Source of the DNA: Crotophaga sulcirostris
Lineage: Eukaryota > Chordata > Aves > Cuculiformes > Crotophagidae
DNA length: 64,000 bases
Assembly (NCBI GenBank): GCA_013397455.1
Contig: VYZB01000119.1
Coordinates: 58,821-122,820 of the forward strand
Direction: 5' to 3'
Positions 23,913-36,900 of this stretch are shown one piece after another. The notes beneath the pieces are model-generated. The model saw nothing but the letters and a program-made list of their open reading frames with translations. It was not told where the DNA came from and did not search any database. The translations under genes were made by a program, and so were the position numbers. Within the stretch, counting starts at the first letter, position 1, and each line of letters starts with the position of its first letter.

Positions 23913-24297
23913 GAGCCCTTTTGTTTATTACAGTGCACTTTGAGCCAGACCCTGGAATTAATTTCATTCCTGGTCATGCAATTTACCTCTGAATAAAAAT
24001 GAATGAAATGTTACCCTGAGCCTGGCAAGAGAGAGAGAAAGTGCTAATGGTCCAAAATCAGAAGCACTAACACAGTACAAGTTGTGTCCCTTAGAACTAA
24101 ACCTACCACTTAATATTTTCTAGTGAGATTCATTTTAATTTTTAAGAACTTCAGGGCAGGTTAATGAAGGTCTACTCTGATAATAGACATAAGGCATTTA
24201 AAATGGGTCAACCCAAACCCTAGACAGTACTTTGGGACTTCAAAATCCTCAACCAAACTTCACGCGTTAGCAACACTTGGCCATTTTTGCTGTTAGA

Positions 24298-24347
24298 ACT
24301 GATGTTATCAGCGGTCACTACTGAGTGATAACATCTGTCACATCAGT
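24298..24347. repeat. Nested inverted repeat
   Basis: GATGTTATCA at 24301-24310 is exactly complementary to TGATAACATC at 24326-24335. An outer pair, ACTGATG at 24298-24304 and CATCAGT at 24341-24347, overlaps the left inner arm, so two alternative hairpins share sequence. The element is short and isolated. Confidence 0.75.
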
Positions 24348-27300
24348 CTGCTGACCACGAGCACCGGGTACATCATATTGGAAGAGTGCATGCTCCAGTG
24401 GATTGACACTTCTTGTACACAGTCAAGTTACATTTCTTTGTGGATACTGCGGTGTGAAACAGCACAGAAGTAGTTAAGAAATGGTAGAAAAGGAAAAATA
24501 CAAATATACACAAGCAGAACTGTCTCTGAAGTGGTATGGATGCAAATTAGGGATCAGATCCATCATATTGAAACTGTGTTTAAGAAAGTAAAAAGAAAAT
24601 TAAGAATGGTCAGATCAACAATGTGACTAATTCCATAGGCATTCCTTGGATGCCATTAAAAAGTTTTCACTACAATGATAAAACCACCCAGATATAACTC
24701 CTAACAGCTCACTTGAAAAGGTAGTGTGTGCCTGTCAAACCCCACCTGAAAGGCAGTCAGACAATCCATAAAGAGGAAGAGTGAAAACCAAAAGAGAATG
24801 TTTAGGTTTGGAATAAAAGGGGTTTTATATATGTATATATATGCCTGACAAAAAGTTAGTGCTTAAAAACCTGTATAATTGCATGCACTGTATTTGTGGA
24901 AGTGTCTTATTGCCACTGCATTGCTATTAAAATGCAAAACAAATGCCAGCATGTCATGTTTATTAAAGCACTAAAAAAGTGTTCCAACAGCATTGTGACT
25001 TTGGTTTCAAAAGCATACAATGGGCAGGGAAAAGAAAGGAGCGGAATCTAAACCCAGATTCTCAGTTTACTCTTTTGTGCCTAGTTACTGGAATGTATAG
25101 GGTGGATTATATGGTCCTTTGAGATGTCTACATTAATAAACTTACATTTTAGAATAAATGGTCTCAAAGTGCATTGCAAATCTAAGTTTGATATCAGACT
25201 TAAGCACAAGATGACTATAGCTATATCTGAGATTTTCTAGGGAAAAGGTTTACAGCAAGGGAAGAATACATTGGTTTTTCCCTAAGAAACTGCAAAGGAA
25301 TCATAGGTATGCAGAATGTAATTATGCAGACTGAAATTAGGTCGGTTCACTGTAGCTAATTCCTTGTCTTTTACAAAAAGTGCCACAGGATCTTTAATGC
25401 CACAGATCATTAGGTTGTCAGCTTTAGGTATCATCTGCAAGTTGGCAGCTCTAGTAGCTTACCTAACAGTGTGTCCAGTTTACACAGCATAGGGATAAAT
25501 CCTGGCAGGGCAATGTGCAGCATTTGTGCTCGGTTCTTCATGACCCTGTGTTCCACATCAGTGGAGCTGTAGATCCAGTGCCTTCTTATTCATGCTTTCA
25601 GCTTAAAGTTTCCATTTATTAAATCAGCTCTTCCATCACACCATCATTTATGTCCTATTCATACATCATTTCTATCTATTGCAATACCTCTTCTCAGGAT
25701 TTAAATAGCTCTGGCACTGAATAGGTTGTACAATCTGAACAAAGAGTCTTAAGCTATCAGAATAGCTTTATCTAAAACATACTTACAAACAAATGAAAGA
25801 AAAACATTATTTGTGTTCTTTTTGTGTTTTGTGAATATGAGTTGTGCAGGAATAGAGATACTCATGCCTGAGTACCTTCTGGCATATAGTCAGATGCAGC
25901 CCCAGCAGATGAAGGAAGTTGCCATGGCTTCAAAATGAACTCTCTTTTCAAGTCCTGGAAATGTTCTTGACTGTCCAGTTAATTACATATCTTCATATTT
26001 TGGATCATAACTAGGATATTGGCTAAAAACTTGATAACATTGGGCTTGTTTTAACTTCTATCTCTCTCCTCTAAATCCAAGCATTTATTTCCTTCTTTTG
26101 CTGGTGTGCCTTTCTGGGTAACACATTTAACTGTTCTTTAGCTGTTTCTTTCACACATATTTAACCAGTCAGATATTGTCAGTCGAGCACTATACCTAGA
26201 TTTTTAGCTTGAAAAACTGTATTGCTACTATTTCTTTGCATCAGAACTGCTAGATGTTGTGCAACATCCCAAATAGCTCTGAGATCATGAGATAAAAATA
26301 GACCATTGGGAATCTAGCACAGATTTAAGCCAGTAACCACACATAATTCTTGCAATCCAAAGACTTCACTGCAGATGTACTTTTTGAAAAAATGTGTATA
26401 AAAAGATGTTTTCAAACTAAAGCTAGGCTCCTTGGAATCTCCTCTTCGAAAAGCAGGAGTCTGCTATGTTGATGGAGTTGTGCTAGAAAAGAACGGACAA
26501 GTAAGAGCAGTGTCCAAGAGGAGCTCCAGCTGTTTTCTCCTTCAAGTCCCCACTTTTCCTCAGCAGCTCTAGGAGTGCTAAGAGAGGGATGGCTCTTTCC
26601 ATTGCAAGAAGTGGTACAGGGCACTTTAACTGATGTTTTCTCATGCCACTGTGCAGCAGAGGGAGAAGCTCCCAACATATATCTCCCTTTCGTTGTGTAC
26701 CTCTAAAGATGTTATCTAGAATCCTGCTGAAAAAGTAGAATGGGAAACAGTGACACCAATAGTCCTTGATATAATGTGTAATGACCCAACTCAGCTGCAT
26801 GAGCTATGGCAAGCCCTTGCTTACATCAGGTGTGGAAAAAGGGAATGAGCAGTAACTTGTATTTAGGCACATTTAAGAATGATGTTAAAGTTCTGTTTCA
26901 TTTCTATTTCAAAGTGCATTTAGCATGTCAGGTTTTGATGACCGTATATTAAAGAGAAGAACATTTCATTCTTGCCTTTAGTATTTTAGGTAAAAATTTC
27001 AAATGGACTGCCAGAAATTACTTTCCCAAGCCTGTCAGTTTGTAGGCTTCTGGCAATGTGATTCTCAATCCATTTGACCCTTCTTTTTCTTTTTGTTGTA
27101 CTCCATTTTTTTGTGTGCTTCTCCGCATTCCGCGATGCATCCTTTATAAAATTGAACATTTTTACCTTGATGTCCTGTCTAAAGGTGGCTCGTAGTATGT
27201 AGCAAGGCTGAGTGAAAGGGAGAACCCATTTCACAGCTTGTGGGCAGGACACAAGCATTTTTACTGCCTGCCATTTAATCTTGCCTTGGAAAGGTGATAA

Positions 27301-27623
27301 CTCTGGCTAAACCCAGTGCAGCTGGCACCTTGGCTCTCAACGTTCAAAGGGCACTAGAGTGTATTTACGAGTACGTGTAAGAACAAACCTGGTTTCTGGT
27401 GTTTAACACTGTGTTTATCTGAATGAAGACTTGCTAACGCTGTTTTCTTTTTGCTGTAGGAGTGCTGTGTCTGTGATTTGGTTTTGTGTCATAGTTTAAA
27501 GGCAGATGTAGACACTCCTGCCTTGGGTCTCTGGAAGCAGGCTAGGAGTATTCGATCGTTATTACATTAAGATGATTCAAGGCTAAGAATACTGATGCCA
27601 CCCTTCCCCCACCAGTCTCTGCA

Positions 27624-27649
27624 GACACACACAGACACACGCACACACT
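27624..27649. repeat. Imperfect CA dinucleotide microsatellite
   Basis: A run of ACACAC units interrupted by two G substitutions spans about 26 bases. It is likely variable in length but short. Confidence 0.85.
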
Positions 27650-30600
27650 GGGTATTATCTCTGTTTGCCTTACTAATGTCATTGTGCAATATTCCATTTT
27701 CCTCTCTCTTCTTGTCCCCGGGGTCTGTAACAAACCCCTGATGGACCTTTTATCCACCCACTAAGTCCAGATTAATTTATTATACTCCATCTAGTTTTTG
27801 AACTGTTCCTTCTAAATGTGTGATGGGGCTTATGGCGGTGCAAAGGGGATTCAAGGATAAGGAGAGAAAGCATCCTCAGGCCCTTGCTTACAGTGAAAGG
27901 TTGCGTTAAAGTGTGAACACCTCTACTATTATTATGCATAGCCATGGAAGATGATGCAGGAGGAATGACTGATTAGAGCTCATGTTTAGCTAAATTAACA
28001 ACTCAAGTCCATTTTTTTTGTAAAAATCTCAGTTCATCATAATCTAAAAGCAAATATTTGCCTTTAATATCGCTGATTTATGCATAGAATACAGTGTACT
28101 CTTCATTTCCTTCTTAATTATTATTATTTTTTGAAACAGCTTCCAGGCAGAAAGTCAAAGCCTGCTGTGTTTTATATTATACTCTGCAACTCATTTTCCT
28201 GTTTTTTTTTAATAAAACATCTAATTAATCCATGTAATCTGAATACTTTCTGTTTAAGCTCAATGTGCTAATGAAAAGAACTGAATTAAATGAAAATGTA
28301 ACCAATTTGCTGTACCTGTGAAAGTAATAGTTAGGTAAAAAAAATGTACTGATAAAAAATTGAATACTTTATGCCTAGTAAATGGTGACTGAAAGCAAAT
28401 AATAAGGGTGACTACGAGTGGCAAATGACTGAAAAAAGTTCTTCAGTGAAGTGGAAATTATGTTCCTAATTTTTGCCATCTCATTTTTGCTCATTGCATT
28501 ACATAAGCTGGGACTGATCTTGCATTTGTACCCATAAAACTGCTATTTCTTTTCCATTTACAGGAAGTCTCTATGTGAGCTTTTTACAGAATCCTGATAA
28601 AAAGAAAGCTTGAAAGATTGTTGTAACTCAGGCCTCTTTATCTTGGGTTGAACACGATAAATGACTATTTCTGTTAGAAGTTTCTTTTTCTTTATCTCTG
28701 TCCGACTCTACATCTTCTCCTGGGGAGAATACAAACAAGAGGAACTGAAGCCAATCATATATATAGAAATTAAGAGTGTAACTTCAGGTGCCAAAGCTTG
28801 TAATAAAGGAAAGGAATTAGGGAAGTGTGCTTTTTGATGAATTATCACCAGCACAATTTTTAATGGAATGTTTGTCAGGCTTTTCCATGAAATACCAGCA
28901 GCTCTTTAACATCTTTAAAATTATTGCCTAGACAATTTCCAGTAATGATGAAGTTGAAAATCGATGTAGGAAATATTACCATAGTAAAAGTAGAAAGATA
29001 CCTCCAAATGGTAATGTACAAAACCTCACAAGGGAAAGCTTACTTGCCTACGAAGCTTTCCCAGTAGAAATATTATAAATCATACATAAGTCAGAGTATG
29101 AATGAGAAAAAGAAAAATAACTAGCAAGATATAGTTTAGAATTGCTTAAAGTGTTCACCGTTTGGCACAGACTAATGCAAACAGAACATGTTTGCAAAGC
29201 ATGGTCAGCAGAAACGTGGCATCTTGCAGTATCTGGTGGAAGCTTAGAAGTCCTATTTTTTAAAAAAAAGTGCATTAGATCCATTTCTCTGTCTTCTTTT
29301 GCATATGCACCAAAATCAGTCATAGCACATCATTGTTAAGTAGCTGTGTAGCAAATGGAGAGTCATGTCCATTTTTTATCCAGGAAATCTCACCTTTGAG
29401 TCAGTGTGAATTTTGCAGTATGGGCTTGGTTTTATCCGTTTTTGCAATTGAGCCCACAAAGACAAAAAAGGATACATGGCTTCCCCTCTGGCACAGAGCT
29501 GGTCATTCACATTTAGAGCCCCGCATGAAATCTCAGCCCTGTTGTACCAGTGGCAAAATTCCAAATTACTTAAATAGGAGCAGCAGACTTCTGATCCCCC
29601 CTGTTTCACTAACTACAAGACACCATTTGTTCTTGGCAATGTCTATTTACATTGCAAATAGACATGGGCACATTTTAAAATACCAAGGAATCTCAATGTT
29701 ACCAAATCAGTCAAAGTTTCTTCTAGGTCTAATTTGAAATTAGGATAAGGACTATAATCATTGACACATAGTATGGCTTTATTTCTCTCTATACCCTGGA
29801 TCACTTTGTCTTTGTATTGTACAGAACAGTAGTAAGAAGATTGTTTCCATCCTTCTTCCAGAGTTTTATAAATTATATGCTGAATGAGATGCAGCAGGTG
29901 GCAAGACAAGGACATGGTGGGGTAGGAAAATCAAACAACAATAAAATAAATAAAGTTTAGCAGAGAAGCTTGGGTGACATTTTCTCCCCAGAACCATTCC
30001 CCTGTATGGGAAGCTGCTAGTGACACATACCTTCTCTTTTGGAGGTACAAATGGGACCTTGAACATGTCTGGAACATGGACAGAAACACAAATAATAGGT
30101 GACTGTGTCAATTTTCCAAGAAATACATGCATATTTTTACTGCAATGCTTTGTAATTAATGCTCAACTAAAAAAAAAACCCATCCAGAAGATCATATAAG
30201 CAGCTAATATAGCAGATGTACAAATTAGTTTCTGTCACAGTTGAACTCAGAATGACTGAAGTAGCATTCTACTTAGAAGGAAAGCTTTCTAAAATGTAGC
30301 AGATAAAATTAAGATTTGCCCTCTAGTTTAATTTTTAAATTACCACCAAATCATGCACTTGTATTGCAGAAACCTCATGCAAGTGTCTACAAATATCTTT
30401 TATGTAGGTATATCCTTATTTCAATGTCACTCTATCTTATCATTGGCTAGAACTTGCCTCCATCTCCAACATGTTTCATGGCAAAAATCTGTTAAATCAA
30501 GTATTATATATTACTCCTCAGCAGTCCTGTCCATGTCTAATTTTGGAATGCCTTAGTAGTAAGTATCAATTCAAAATAAATATCAATTTAAAAACATATT

Positions 30601-33600
30601 TTGGGTATTTATCCATGGGGAAAATGCATTTAAAAGTCCCAATAGCACACTATGGAATGTTTTACAACAACATCACCTTGTTAGCAGAAGCATATTTACA
30701 TGTGGATTTGCACCACATGTGCAAATTAGTGGTGTTTATGAGCACATGGGCTTATCATATTTTGATACTTCCCAAGTATTCCTTCTTCTAATTCTTTTCT
30801 TTAATTAGGCTTTTCCTTCAATTTGTATTTTATAACTGTATTAGACATTAATTACTATGTAATAATACTGTATTGTCTTAGTATCACTGATGACACTGAG
30901 CTTTAAAAGATTAATTAAACTCTGCTATTCCTAAACTGATGTGTAACATGTACAAGATAATTGTTGGTTTGGGGTAGACAGTTCATTATTGTCCATCTGG
31001 CCAAAGGCAAGTGTCATTTTACTAGGGAATTAAGAACGGGTGGGAAGATGTAAAATAATAGCTTAGAAGTTGACCTAAAATAGGGAGTTGGTAAGATCTC
31101 AGTCACCTGCCAAGGTGGCTCCACATGGAGCCTCCAGAAAAGATTGCAGATGACACCAGAATTGTTGTTCAAAAGGTTTGTGTTTTAATTTACACAAGGA
31201 CAGAGGGGTGAATACTGGGCTATTTACAAATTCAGCTGTGCCCTATTTCGGTCTGAGACAAAGTCACATTGCATAAAGATAATGCTGTATGCCTGATTCA
31301 GGTGATTTCTGACAGTTTCCATTTCTCTCTTCTCAGCTTGCTTTGGTATAAAGCAAATGACTTATCAGTGTCATAGCATACTGCTTGACCAAGTACAACA
31401 AAAGCTGATAATTCTCCTTTTAGGGAAACATATTCTCTTTTTCTATGATGAGCAGGATAGCAGAGTTTCCTGATCTTTAAAGCCTGGAAGAACAGCTGGT
31501 CAAGGCTGAAAAATGGCACAGGTGCGGGGAATCAGCTAAGGGCTAGTCCTGACTGACAAATTAAGTGGACTTCCTTCCTAGAAAGAGGAGTTACATAGCA
31601 GGAGCTTTTAGAGAGGAAAAGGTGTAGAGAGGCTCTCTAGCTTGGGATTTCTGGGTTGCTGTAAAGAGCTGAGTATTGTTGCCTAGCTTGCAGAAGATGG
31701 ATGGTGTTGGTGGTTGTGTCCTGCTCTTGGACTGAAAATAACAGATTATTATAGAGGATTTTTACACCAGAATGCTCGTAGCTGTCACCTTGCAGGATGA
31801 GCTCATCTGTGATACTGCCCACTCCTGATGTGTAAGGTAAAGGCATTCTTGTTATTGGTGCTAACCTGGTGTTTTAGTACCTTTTTCATTCTTCATCTGC
31901 AAAGGCAAAATTTTGGCTGCTTTCTTAAATCCTTGTTGGCGTTGGAAATGTCTTTGGAGCTTTTCTACTGCAAACATGGAGAAAACTGTTACAAAGGTTT
32001 TCCATAACACACCTGTTGCCCCTGTGTGCAGTGCTGTTGGTCTTCTGTGCGCAGTGATTTGTCTTTCCTTTCCTTTGAGAAGAAAAGAAATAAGCGAAGG
32101 TCTAAAGCAGAACAAACTTCCTTGATATCAGGTGGAAGTGCATGTATGAGTGTCATTATATAATAGGACTTGGAAAGTGTAGTTTTGGAAAAAATATAAC
32201 TTGTCTATCTTTATGATTTTTACCAGAGAAAAAAAAAATGTTGCTTTTTAACTTGCATATTGGTCTTTACTTCCTTTTATATTCACCTTTATTTGTGTTG
32301 ATTTGGATCTCTGTCTACTACTAGCACTTCTGGTAGCAGTATGGGTCTCTTGGAGCCAAGCACTAGTAGCTATTGCATTCTTGAAAAAGTAGTAAAGTTA
32401 AATAGTTGAGCAGTGGTTTTAGTATCTTTAGTTCATTAAAATGGGGCTACCATATCTCTTCTCTTGTACTCCCGGGTATGGTGCTGTTTCCCTTTGACTT
32501 GGGAAACCAGCTCAATAAAGGAAAAATCTCTCTAATAAAACTCTTGAGATAAGAAGGCTGCTATTGTGGGTGAGGATTGTTGGTGTGTTTTTTCTCCCTA
32601 TTGGTGCAGATGACTCATGTGGCAACACTTGCATTTTAGGAATTGAAACTCAGATAATTCTGTTTCTTCAGGTTTGAAAGAATGTGTTATTCTGTTCTTG
32701 TTAAGGACTGAGGCTCTGAATTTATGTATGAGTTTGACTTGCTTTCAGCCCCAGTTCACTTGAAGTCAAACTGATGATTGCATACAGACTATATCTTGTT
32801 ATTTTAGCCAACAGTCTGAATTTGAGTTTTATAATGTAGAGAGAAGTAGGTTGTATTTGAAGCCTTCTAAATGTTTGCCATTTGTGTGGGTAGAAAAGTC
32901 CTAGAAGAAACCACAGAGATGAGCAAAACTGTTGTAGTGCGCAATACTGAATGAAGAATAAGCAAAACTATTTTGTTAAACGAATCTCCGACGTGGTCAG
33001 TCAGTCCTACAAACAAACCTAATGCAACAAATGTCCTCCTACTTTTTCTTACAGAAAACTTTGTGAAACTGTAAAGAGTCACAAAACCACAGAATTCTCA
33101 GGGTTTACATTCAGGACCAACTGGTTAGTTGTTTTAAGGGGGGACTGCAGTTTGCTGCTGTGATGCCAGGGTTAAATACAGTTTCAGTGGCTATTTCTGA
33201 CTAAACAGGAAATAGCCAAAGCCAGATGGGCTCTATGCTTTGTTCTTCTGCAGTGTGTCACCTTTACTGAGGCTAAAAGTGAGTCAGATATTGAATGTCA
33301 TTGCTGAAATTACCTTTGTTTCTGTTAAATCAGAAGTGCGTGTTTGTATGAAATGTAAAAATATATACAAGCACCCACGTACTCTCTTTTAACATGTTGA
33401 AGCTCTATTTTCAGAAGCCTGCTTCAGTATATCTAATGCAAAATGTTGTAAAATAATCTTATAAAATGTAGTTGTTTACTAATAATAAATATTCTAGGCA
33501 AAGCTGTTTGAAGTGCTGCTCTAGAGTAATTTGCTGAAGTGAAAAATCCTTTACAAAATAATTTTTACTTTTCAAGGTAATGGTTATATTATCTAGACTT

Positions 33601-33720
33601 GGTATCCCACACTCAGATTTCTACTTTACACTGGTACAGGGAATACTTATTTTAAGCACATCCAGTAAAATACACATTTTAAATTATATTTTACAGTTCA
33701 ATGGTTTCTCTAACCTGAAG

Positions 33721-33918
33721 ATCCCAAAGTGCTTCTCAGATGGAAGTGAAGTTAGCTTAAGAATAGTCCTATGAGCACAATTATTTCCATTTTGCATACA
33801 GAGAAAATGAGCAATGAAAACTGATGGTTTGTTCAAGGTTGCACACAGGTGCTGGCACTAAGAATAGAACCTGCACTTCTTGTCTCCAATTTCTATGCTC
33901 TAACTATAAAGCCACTAT
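33721..33918 (-). mobile_element. MIR-type SINE remnant
   Basis: On the minus strand the order of landmarks fits an old MIR-group SINE. First comes a TAGTGGCTTTATAGTTAGAGCA block like the tRNA-derived head. Next is GTGTGCAACCTTGAACAA, in place of the conserved GTGTGACCTTGGGCAAGT core. Then come CATTTTCTCTGTATGCAAAATGGAAATAAT, in place of TCATCTGTAAAATGGGGATAAT, and CATAGGACTATTCTTAAG. It ends with an AGCACTTTGGGATC tail, as in the CR1/L3-related 3' ends of MIR3-like elements. The copy is very diverged and of amniote-wide age. The subfamily is uncertain. Confidence 0.7.
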
Positions 33919-36900
33919 TAGGCTTTCCACATCATCCTGTGATTGAGTAACTTTGATTAGATCTGTGGAGATTCAGGAATTCTGAGCTAATTAATGCTCT
34001 GGCACTCTTCAGACCCTCAGCTGCTCTTTACCCCTGATGGTTCCATAGGGTTTGATGACTTGCAGTGATGTGTCTCTGAAGAGACAACAAAGAAAGGCAA
34101 ATAAAGGATGGGGATTCACTAACCTTGCCTGACAAAGGTAGGGGCCATACTCAGAAACATTTGCTTAGGTTTTATAGGCTTCTTATTCTTTTTAAACAGA
34201 GGGTGTGAAAGCTTCTAAGAGGGACCCTGTCATGTTAAAATCTGATAATATAAAACTTCTTCCTTATTATGGTCCTCTATACTGCTCTTCCGCTTATTAC
34301 AGTAAATCACCTGAATTCTCTTTTAAAAAACTCTGCACTTTCAATGTGATCAAACTGAAAAACATTATTCTTATGTAAGCCACAAGGAATCAAGTATTAC
34401 TGGTACTCTGCCAGCTGTACTTCTAAATAATTAGGAAAGGACATAAGCTGTTGCACTTCAACCTGCATCAATATCTTGCAGAAGTTTGGGTTAAGATCCT
34501 TCGGTTCCAGTTTGTAACATCACTGATTACAACCCATTGTAGGCAGAATTAACTGTTTCAACTTTTTTGCCTAATAAGATGATTAGTTGTGGAGACAAAG
34601 AGGCTAAGTATTAACAGTGACAAATTTTGGAGCAGGACATTATTTCAGTCCAATTAACAGCACATGGCCTGTTGGTAATGTTTAGACATCAAGAGGCAGT
34701 TTGTTGCAAACAGAAAAACGTAACAACATCCATCATTAAATGGTAATATCTGAATTCTCGCTATAATTCTTGCTGTCTTTCCACATGGCAAAGGTTTGTG
34801 CTCTGTTTACAGTTTACTTTGATATTTTGGTATGTGCCTTGGTCATCATTAATAAATAGGTGTATACCCAATACAGGTAACTTACCAAGTTAGAAACAAA
34901 AATATACAAAACACAAGTTCTTTCTAAAATTACTTTGATTGTTTTTCACCGTGGACTGCAAAATAGGAAGGCAATTTTAGAAATATGTTTTGTGAACTTA
35001 GGCCTCTAAATGTGACTTTACAACTATGCATATTTATACACCACTCCAGAAACTGAATGCTTTGAATGATAAAAAAATATAATTTGCTTTCTAAAAATCT
35101 ATGAGCAAATCAGTGTGAGGAAGACAAGGATGAATTAACTTTACAGTGTTAGTAGGGATTAATATATTAAGTATTAAGCATTGCTGTAGCACTCATAAAA
35201 CAACACTGTTAATGCTTAAACTTGTTTGACATTGGAGCCTTTTTACTACTTCTATTGCAGCATATTTACAAATTGAGAAGAGGCTTGTTGAATCTTGTTC
35301 CATGATAGGCTTCTGAAGTATTCAGGCTGTTAGTTTTCAATTACTTCATCTTGGCTGAGATTCAAAGCAGGCCAGCACAAGGGAGGAAGGCATTCAGCTT
35401 GACCAGCTGAAACACAAGAGGATAACATGTACTCTTAAAGGGGAAGAGCCCAAAGACCAGGTTCTTCTTGACATACATCATTAACTATTAATAGAGATTA
35501 ATTATTTTGTGGATTTGTCACAATTGGCTCTTAGTGCAGGGTGTCTACATGCTTTACTAATTATCCCTAACCTGCTTGGAGGCACACTGGTGAATGCCAA
35601 TCACTTATTGCCAATTTACATATGTGGGGGAGGGGGCTGGGGCATGAGAATCAGTAATATAAAAATGTTAGAGTTAATGCATTAATGTTTCCCTCAAGAT
35701 CACCCTGTGCCATGACTTGACATGTCGCTCTCTGTCCTGAATAAACCTAACCTCTTGCATCCTTCACAAACGACAGGAAAGCCGAACAATTTCCACAAGA
35801 TTGAATTCCTTGGAATAATGTCTGTCATTGTTTTGAATTTTAGGATGTTTTTAATGAATGCAATTATATTTGGGATAATGTCCTGGTTTACTTATTTGAT
35901 ATGAAATATCAGTGCTTTCCTTTTACATAACACACTTTGCAGTGTCTCATAAACATTTTCTTAACAATCCACTAGGGAACATAAATCTGTTTGGATACGC
36001 ACAGATTTATTGTATTTCTTGCCTTGAGTTTTGAACTGACTTTTTTTTCACATGGTAAGAGGGTGGGCACAACTTGGAGTGTAGGTGTCAGAGTAGTAAT
36101 GTTAGCCACCCGTACTTAATCTGAGATGTCATGCCTGACTGTACTGTGCCATCACGACTGAGGTGTCTGTGCCTTGTCATCATTAAGTGGGTGGCTGCTG
36201 TGGCAAGATACTCCTGTTCAATGAATCAATTGTGAAATGAATTTTAGACTTCTGCAGGGGGAAATATCATGCCTCCTTCTGTGACTTCCCACCCCCAAAC
36301 CTCTTCTTCCTCAGCTCCTCTGACGTGCTGCAACAGCTTTATGAAAATCAAAGGCTTTAACTGGAAAAAACCCACCCACTTAATTGAAAACACGCAGGAT
36401 TCATTCAGTGCTCAACTCCTAGAAATCACTTTGTTTGACATTCCCTTTTTTCCTTACTCTATCTTACCAAGAAAATTTTAATATCAGACCACGTGCTACA
36501 CTGTTAAGGAGGCAAGTGTCAGCATCATAGTGAGCTTTAGATAAGTTATTTGAAAACTTCTCACTTCAGTATTTCTTTTATACAGGGCTGGGTTCTCCAG
36601 TCAGCTTAGGCAAAATAGCAATGAGTTCTTCCTGCAGGACAGAGCTCTCCAGCTATACTCAGCAGTAGCCAGGTGCCCCCTTCCCAGAGCCAGCTATAGG
36701 ATAAAGAGTGCTGCTATACAGAAGCTCCTGATATGGTTTGAGGCTCCTAAGGACCTCTCATCTGCTCCTTGCACCTATTGTTTAGGCTGATACAGCTCCA
36801 AAATATCAACTGTGAAGCTCCTTACAAATGCTCTTAAATGTACTGCAGCCTAGAAGCATGACTGAAGTTCTCTTTCTGAGGGCAAAGCAAACAGGATGCT

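Larger units (their letters stand above)
22250..33720. other. Long unique stretch without recognised genes
   Basis: About 11.5 kb in which I recognise no gene, RNA or transposon. The largest open frame (29333-29737, plus, 134 codons) has no motif and overlaps a 77-codon minus frame. Small structures are an inverted/direct repeat composite at 23859-23912, a nested inverted repeat at 24298-24347, an AT-alternating patch near 24828-24842, and a CA-rich microsatellite at 27624-27649. A strong lone splice acceptor sits at 27459. Confidence 0.65.

Noticed and set aside
28561..28574. Acceptor-like TTTACAG and GTGAGC only 11 bases apart
   Set aside because: The 11-base interval is too short to be a plausible exon without other evidence.
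29333..29737. 134-codon plus-strand frame
   Set aside because: No motif. Overlapping minus-strand frames are also open, and no splice or promoter context supports it.
31140..31230. TTGCAGATGACACCAG resembling the CR1 catalytic block
   Set aside because: No other CR1 landmarks occur on either side, so the match is too short.
33050..33178. Good acceptor (TTTTTCTTACAG) followed by an open frame
   Set aside because: No acceptable donor before the stop at about 33160, and no polyadenylation context.
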